Shown: positions 57,123 to 64,000 of the stretch, piece by piece
How positions within the stretch are numbered: position 1 is the stretch's first letter
Layout: the number at the start of each line of letters is the position of its first letter
Assembly: GCA_024529925.1 (NCBI GenBank)
Contig: JAFEUB010001051.1
Location: 1,261,001 to 1,325,000 of the forward strand
DNA length: 64,000 nucleotides
Direction of reading: 5' to 3'
DNA from: Ophthalmolycus amberensis
Taxonomy: Eukaryota; Chordata; Actinopteri; Perciformes; Zoarcidae
Notes under the pieces: model-generated
Databases searched by the model: none
Told to the model about the DNA's origin: nothing
What the model saw: only the letters and a program-made list of their open reading frames with translations
Position numbers and translations under genes: made by a program

Positions 57123-59019
57123 ATAATCATGCCATGTTGATTCTTTGATACTTGAAAAACAAATGTACGTATGATGATGGAAAATTTGATGTTTTCTAAT
57201 GCTTCAACAATAAATGTGTCATCATCATCATCAGTAAGGCAGACATTTTGCAGGCATCAAATAATATACAGCAAACAAAGTGTTGGTATTTGGACAGCAG
57301 AAGAAGAACACAGATTAACGGGTAGAGTGAGACATCTGTTTTTTAAATAAATATCTCTACAGAAGGCCTACTGTGTAGTTTTCTGCCGCATGGTGGAGCC
57401 ATAAATCACAGGTCACCACAAGAGACACAGGTCTAGAACACGACGTGGTCCAGGCACTTGTTCTCTCTCATGAATATGCAACGATTAACATGTCATTGTC
57501 ATAGATAAGAAATGTCACATATTGTCTGCTTGGAAAACATTGTTCCCTCATTGAGCTTCAGCTATATTTTTTAATCTTCTACCCTCTTCTATGTACATAA
57601 GGCTTGTCAGAGCCATCGCTTCTAATTCTGCACTACAGTTTTTTTTATGTTCTTTTTCCTCTTCCAGTACACCAGTCCTGGGGATAACAAACATTTCCAC
57701 CTTGTTTTTAGGTGAAAAATAATGAGAGATTTAATGGACCTAGAATGTACAGTAATAACATCCTATATTATGGCCAAATACATAACCATTGGTTTCAGCC
57801 AACCGTTTGGTAATGACTGCTAGCTTCACTTGATGGCACTGACGCAGTTTGTTGCGCTGGTGTTGCAGCAGCCAATAGTGGAAGTCTGTGGCTGTATTGG
57901 ACAACAGAGACATTGCTGTGAATATGAATGTTGCGCGTCATCCAGTGTCTAAGAAAATACGATTCCTTAACATAAAATCACAAATACATTGTGTATTTAA
58001 TGTTAGTGTCTTGCTGTCATGCCAGTGTTTTTGTGTGTGTTACGCCCACAGCATGACCAAGATGGCTGCCACTTCCAAAAAATACCCTCCAAATACCAAG
58101 ATAACGTCTATTTCTTACAGCTTATGAACATTTGTGAGAAATGATTTATTGTAATAGAAAGTTGGATCCTTAAAAGAGCAGCAATAAAAGAAAAATGAAA
58201 AGTGATACACTTTTAAGTAGATGAATCACCCTCAATTAGTCAAACAAGCCATGGAAAACACTTGGTCCCTGGTACTACACTGCGGACTCTCTATCATGGC
58301 AGGATTCACTGTTATTGATTATGTTTGTACCCTCACCAAAATGTTTTTGAAGGTGTGGTGGGAACCTGAAGATTAAGAAAACAGGCATCTGACCACAGAG
58401 TTGTACTGGGCTGCCTCTAGTTGTGAACATGTATGGCGTGCGAAAGTATTGAAATAGAGGTTAAAAAGTTGATGTTTGGACTAGATATTGTGATGTTTGT
58501 GTGTTGATATATTCACTTATTCTCTGCTCAAACGTCCAAAAAGCTCCTCAACTGCAGTCATGACAACACCTTTGATGAACAGGAGCTGTGAGATGGAAGC
58601 TGCTTCACTGGGGCTGTGGTGGAGTTCATATGGTCTGCTGCTGTTGAGTAACATGCTAGGGATTAGGTGAAATACAATCTTTCTTCACTTTGTGGAGATG
58701 TCGCAGTCCTGGGACCACAGATTGCTCCACACGACGCTGCGGGACATTTCAACAGACACGGTCACACAGGGACTTCTTGTGAACCGCTCAACACATGAGT
58801 GTAAGAAGCCTGTGTCACACTTTCACTCTGCTTTGTAAATGTTCGTTAAGGAGAAGATCGTCACCTAAATTACACGAAACTTCATTCAAATGTTTGCATT
58901 TAGCTTCAGTCTTTTAGAAGGAACCTTAGTTTGACTACTATTTTATTGATTTTGCTCTTTATAATTAATAAACATCAGAGAAAAAACATTGAAAAGACGT
59001 ATATACATGTACCGGTACA
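57123..59019. other. Unannotated DNA
   Basis: No gene recognised. Short frames such as 57888-58127 lack any domain. Confidence 0.4.
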
Positions 59020-59037
59020 TGCATACATACATAAACA

Positions 59038-59068
<31 letters not shown>

Positions 59069-59942
59069 TTAAATACATACATACATAAACATATATACAC
59101 ACATATAAATACATACATACATAAACATATATACACACACACACACACACATATATACATACATACATAAACATATATACACACACATAAATACATACAT
59201 ACATAAACATATATACACACAAACATAAATACATACATACATAAACATATATACACACACACACACACATAAATACATACATACATAAACATATATACAC
59301 ACACACATAAATACATACATACATAAACATATATACACACACATATAAATACATACATACATAAACATATATACACACACACATAAATACATACATACAT
59401 AAACATATATACACACACACATAAATACATACATACATAAACATATATACACACACACACACATAAATACATACATACATAAACATATATACACACACAC
59501 ATAAATACATACATACATAAACATATATACACACACACACACATAAATACATACATACATAAACATATATACACACACATAAATACAAACATACATAAAC
59601 ATATATACACACACATAAATACATACATACATAAACATATATACACACACATAAATACATACATACATAAACATATATACACACACACATAAATACATAC
59701 ATACATAAACATATATACACACACACACACATAAATACATACATACATAAACATATATACACACACACAAATACAAACATACATAAACATATATACACAC
59801 ACATAAATACATACATACATAAACATATATACACACACACACATAAATACATACATACATAAACATATATACACACAGACATAAATACATACATACATAA
59901 ACATATATACACACACACACATAAATACATACATACATGCAT
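59020..59942. repeat. AT-rich minisatellite
   Basis: More than 20 units of roughly 35-55 bp, each with an ACATACATACATAAACATAT core and a (CA)n part of variable length. The unit changes length mainly by CA number. Frames up to 332 codons on the minus strand (Cys/Val/Tyr/Met) are repeat artefacts. Confidence 0.95.
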
Positions 59943-62485
59943 ATATACATTTCTACAGCTCAATTTCTATTGTTCAATTCCATTTATTATGTGTTGGATT
60001 AGTCAGGTATAAGTGAACAAAGTCTTAATCAAGGTATTTCCCAGTCCCATGCATGTATTTATACAATACCCACACATACACTACCATAGATCAACTGCAT
60101 GTGTATGTATATTTGGCTGATTTTGCATCCTGTCTCTCATCAGTGAGGCATCTCTTCATCTGCAGCCACTCTACCAGACTTTACATGATGTCCTGTCCAA
60201 CATCTCATTACGATCGCTCTTCCTGTCCAACACATTCTCATTTTACATTTAAGGACAACTTTCTTTTCTTTTCGCACAAGTAGAGTGTGGCGTGTTCTTT
60301 TGAGCAGTCGTGTTTGTAGTTTGTAATATTCCAGAAACTGATTGTCTGTGCAGAGCTGCACAGTGTAATGAAATCGAATGAAGCACTCAGTGACTGGATG
60401 TGATTGGTTTTAGTTCCAGTTGGATTAATCAAACAGCACAGTTAACAGTGTGCATGCTGATTGAAGTAGTGTTGTAGTTATTTTGAATTCAGTTCAGTGA
60501 GATGGAAAATTGAATACCAACATCATTTTACAACATGTATAGCTCTAAGATGATGTTCAAATCATTTCCAATTGCTCTTATCTTTAAAGTTAAATCCAGG
60601 AAGTGTTGAGTTTTGGTCAGAAACTATAATGATGACAAATTACACGTTTTCATTGTGTAAAAAGGTCAAACATTTGTATAAAAGAGGCGTATCCAGTTAT
60701 GTATCCAGAAACTATACATGGAAAGGGAACTGAGTGTGTGCTTTCTTTATTTTGAATATCACACCACGACTAATACGTCGTATGATCTTTCATCTTGGGA
60801 ACCAGATGCAAAGGAATCACATACTGTTTATTTTTCATCTAATAGTGTTCAAAATATTTTTGCCAAATGTTACAACTATTGTTTTAGTCAAAGATTTTTC
60901 TTTTTTTTTTAAAGGAAAGACAAATGCCTGGCTTGTTGCCCCGGCCCCCTCCTCTGTGTCTCCTATCTCTATGTCCCTTCAGTACCATCACAGCCACAGG
61001 AAGGCCCTGGCAGCCCGAAACACTGATACTATCTCTGCGCTCCTCATCTCCGTCCTCCGCTGTGTTGAAATCTTGCCCATCCCACAAAGGGAAACCGCTG
61101 GTGCACAACGGTCCATGGCACGACGTCCGTTTCTGTGGGTAGACTTATGGTAAATAATGTGGCAGGTGCATGCCATGTTCACTGATGCAGGATGAGCACA
61201 CTGGGGTTATATCACACCAGTTTCTGTGAGAATGATGTGTTGTTTAAAGGTGCAGTGCTCTGTAATCAAAGCTTGTAAAGGCTATTTTAGGAATCACGTG
61301 TTTAAATAAAGGATATTTGAATATGTTTTGTTGACGTGTCTATGTTATATTCATGTTAAATGTGTAGGATTGGCAGATATAAAAGAGGTTTCATCAAAGT
61401 TCAAGTAATTATTTGTTTATTTAAAGAAAATGTGACAAAAGTATTGCTTTAACAATGCATTACAATAAAAGTCATAAAACACGTTCGACAACCTGCAAGA
61501 TTACACGTTATTTAAAACTGCGGCAACATTATTTCAAGTAATCCCACGCTCATTTAGTGACAAAAGAAGTAATATACAGAGAGCGATGCTTAGATTTCAT
61601 TGAATCCCCTTCAAACCACAGTTGGTTGTGTAACCTCGTTGGGCAACAACACTTACAATCATATCTGACAATGACAAGAAGTGTCGATGAGTCGGCAATG
61701 TTTGTTCAATGAAAAAACAAATCTGTACAATGCACAAAATTGTCTTCTTCTGAGGATTATGCATTTATGTGAAGATGTTGTTTTTACCTTCATGTCTTTT
61801 TGTTTCCGGACAGTATTAAGAATTTCTGGAGCTGTGGTGCAACTTCCCCCATCTCACAAAGCAATCTTACTAATCTTGATATGCACAGACTCGCTTAAGG
61901 TTTCTGTGCACTCTCCAGTCACTCACAGTTTAGGATATACAATTACGTCTCCATTCAAACCCTCCACATGTCTTCCTACTTCATATTCAGGTGCCAAATT
62001 CAATTATTCAAAAGGTCTAGTGAGCCATTAGTTCAGAAACACTGAGGTCGTGACGTGACGAACGTCCCACACACACCAAAAATGAATACTCAAATTAAAA
62101 ATTATTGATTGAGTTAAATGATACTGCATATTGTCTATATGCAGTACTGCATACTGCATATTTACCATCTTGAAATGCTGTTTTAAAGCCTAATCCACAC
62201 TGCCAGGAACTGAATTGACTATTAGCAGAATTGACTAGCAACCTGTCAAGCTTTAGATTTTTCCACATGTTGAAGGCGTGCATATCGGGTCGTAGTGATA
62301 TGCATCTTAAGGGTCAGCTGGAAACATTGAAAAGTCAGCTGCAGACAGATGTAGCAATAGCTTCTCATGGCAAGTTACAACTGATCAGATCAAATCTGCC
62401 AGCGACAGTCGTTTCAGCCAACTAAAGACCCCGCGTGTCTGCTAAAAATGAGACGCTTCTTTTAAAGTTGAAAACCCATGTTTTT
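59943..62485. other. Unannotated DNA
   Basis: No gene recognised; short frames near 60734-61153 and 61681-62031 show no known motif. May hold distal regulatory or 3' UTR sequence of the C/EBP gene. Confidence 0.4.
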
Positions 62486-62491
62486 TTTATT
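62486..62491 (-). promoter_or_regulatory. Candidate polyadenylation signal of the C/EBP gene
   Basis: AATAAA on the minus strand, about 385 nt after the stop. Confidence 0.5.
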
Positions 62492-62874
62492 AACTACAGC
62501 AGTTTTTATGTGTGTATTAAATATGTCATCTTCTCAATGTGAATATAATATGAAGCCTACTGTAAAAGCACAGAGAGCCCAACAACAAAAGCAACCAATA
62601 GCCACAGTTTACAGGGCTTTTATGTAAATGTGCCATAAACCCCAGAAGAAGAAAAAAGACGTGACCTCAGTGTCCTCAATGGCCGTTATAGCCCTGCCAG
62701 TGTGTTACGCTTTCTCTCCTCACAATTTTACAATACAAAACTACGACTGAGCCCTTTGACACCTGGCATTACTTCCTCACTTCTTTAGTTGAAAAATCAA
62801 CAGGGAGGCATTTTTGAGGCCTATACAGACACTTATCAGGAATCTAACGCCTACAATCAGATACAAATGCGGCT

Positions 62875-63576
62875 CTAGATACTGGACGCCCCTGCTGCTC
62901 CCTCCTCGGCCCCCTGCAGGTGCCGCTGTGACAGGATGTGTTTGAGAGAGTCTAGCTCCTGTGTCAGCTGCCCTATCCTCATCTGCAGCTTCTGGTTTTC
63001 CTCCTGCAGCAGCAGGGCCCTCTGCTGGGTCAGCAGGATCCTCCTGCGGGCCTTGTCCCGGCTCTTCCTCACAGCGACGTTGTTCCTCTCGCGCCGCTGC
63101 CGGTACTCTGCGCTGTCCTTGCTGATGCTCCTCTTGTTTACCGGGGTCCGCAGAGTCGGCAGGAGGAAGGAGGAGAAGTCCTGGAGGTCAGAAACACAAG
63201 CATGCTTACGTTGAGGGGAGGCGAGATGAGAGTGGTGTTTGATGATTTTCTCATTTATCTATAATCCACACATGTAAAATCTATCTCACACACATTAACA
63301 CACACATACCTGCTGAGTGTTGGCGTGGCTCTGGTGGTGGACAGTGCTCCCGGCGCTCGAGTTGTTGCTGAGACAGGAAGAAGAAGTGTACGGCAGGTAG
63401 GACAGTCCCATCATGTCATCACTGCCCCCTCTCACCAGGCCCTGAGACTGGTTGTACTGTATCATGTCCATCTGAGCCAGCTGACCAGTTGGGGTGGTAT
63501 GGTTCAGGGTGTGGGCCTGTCCCGAGTATGAGCTGGCCCACTCCTGGATGACTGAGGACACTCTGGAATCAGACAT
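62875..63576 (-). CDS. C/EBP-family bZIP transcription factor (CEBPE/cebp1-like)
   Basis: Two coding exons on the minus strand, 63576-63310 and 63180-62875, join in phase into 573 nt (190 aa). Exon 2 carries the bZIP: basic region EYRQRRERNNVAVRKSRDKA, nearly identical to C/EBP factors, then a leucine zipper (LLLQEENQKLQMRIGQLTQELDSL in two overlapping parts) and a short tail ending GASSI. Such factors dimerise and bind CCAAT-type and ATTGCGCAAT sites; CEBPE and fish cebp1 act in myeloid cells. Exon 1 (MSDSRVSSVIQEW start) is Ser/Gln-rich with no long activation domain. The ATG directly follows an acceptor-like CCCTCCAG, so more N-terminal exons may lie beyond the right edge. An intron ahead of the bZIP fits CEBPE, since most C/EBP genes are intronless. 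Exact orthology is unsettled. Confidence 0.85.
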
Positions 63577-64000
63577 CTGGAGGGAGTCGGAAGCAGAAAA
63601 AGATGAGCTTTTTCTTTCCTTTTCAGTTAAAATTGTTCTTTTCTTTTTTTAAATGGAAGCAAAGAACCACATGCACAATATACAAACAAAGACGACTCTG
63701 ACAGCTATAAAAGCAATACACAGGTAAGATAAGTAAACTAAGAACTCAAATAACATAAAGGTTGAGCTATTAAACAACACATATTATGTGGTCTAATTAG
63801 CTCCAATTTGTCCAACTCCAGCAATAAAGGCTGCACATGATATTGTCCTGGTAGTTATAATCAAAAATAATAACCTAATTTAACTCCTGAAAGGCCTCAA
63901 TGTGGTGCATATTGTGTACTTTTACTTTTACTTTTGATACTTTAAGTACAACAAATGCGGGACTCGTAATGGAGTATTGTTAATGAAAATAATAATAAAT
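63577..64000. other. Upstream flank or intron of the C/EBP gene
   Basis: AT-rich; no coding exon visible. Confidence 0.4.

Noticed and set aside
58965..59963. Minus-strand frames of 293-332 codons rich in Cys, Val, Tyr and Met
   Set aside because: Three overlapping frames of the same AT-rich minisatellite are open at once, which is a repeat artefact.
60734..61153. 139-codon plus-strand frame
   Set aside because: It crosses a T-rich run with no family resemblance; overlapping frames on both strands are similar in length.

Overview
The window looks like teleost fish nuclear DNA. It holds intron-containing vertebrate genes with GT/AG junctions, fish-type LINE, hAT and piggyBac elements, and many CA/GT microsatellites. 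No bacterial or viral features were seen. All calls come from reading the sequence; nothing was aligned or searched.

Bases 1-20066 are one tandem array of a tRNA-Glu(CTC) gene. I count 95 copies of a 72-nt gene at a period of about 212 bp, all on the + strand, and the array runs off the left edge. About 43 copies match the consensus exactly. The rest form shared variant classes, many of them transitions at CpG sites. The 140-bp spacers fall into a few types arranged in higher-order blocks of 3 to 6 units. The last dozen copies decay, and the final copy has a GTC anticodon.

Bases 20067-31246 are mostly unannotated DNA with microsatellites, a GATG repeat and dispersed repeat fragments. The last two exons of a C11orf65 (MFI)-like gene lie at 31247-31582 (+). 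A transposon-rich zone follows: a truncated L2-type LINE (32335-33295, -), a small hAT-like element (33301-33813), and a full-length three-exon piggyBac transposase gene (36175-39957, +). The first intron of that gene carries a 1.3-kb hAT element with a perfect 8-bp target duplication.

Bases 41026-63576 form a gene block: tRNA-Cys(GCA) (-), pomp (proteasome maturation protein, +, 6 coding exons, 141 aa), slc22a17 (-, 9 coding exons, 581 aa, convergent with pomp), a LINE 3' fragment, a 0.9-kb AT-rich minisatellite, and a C/EBP-family bZIP gene (-, 2 coding exons, possibly continuing past the right edge). The slc22a17 plus C/EBP neighbourhood recalls human 14q11.2 (SLC22A17, CEBPE). The genes do not form a pathway; they are ordinary eukaryotic neighbours.
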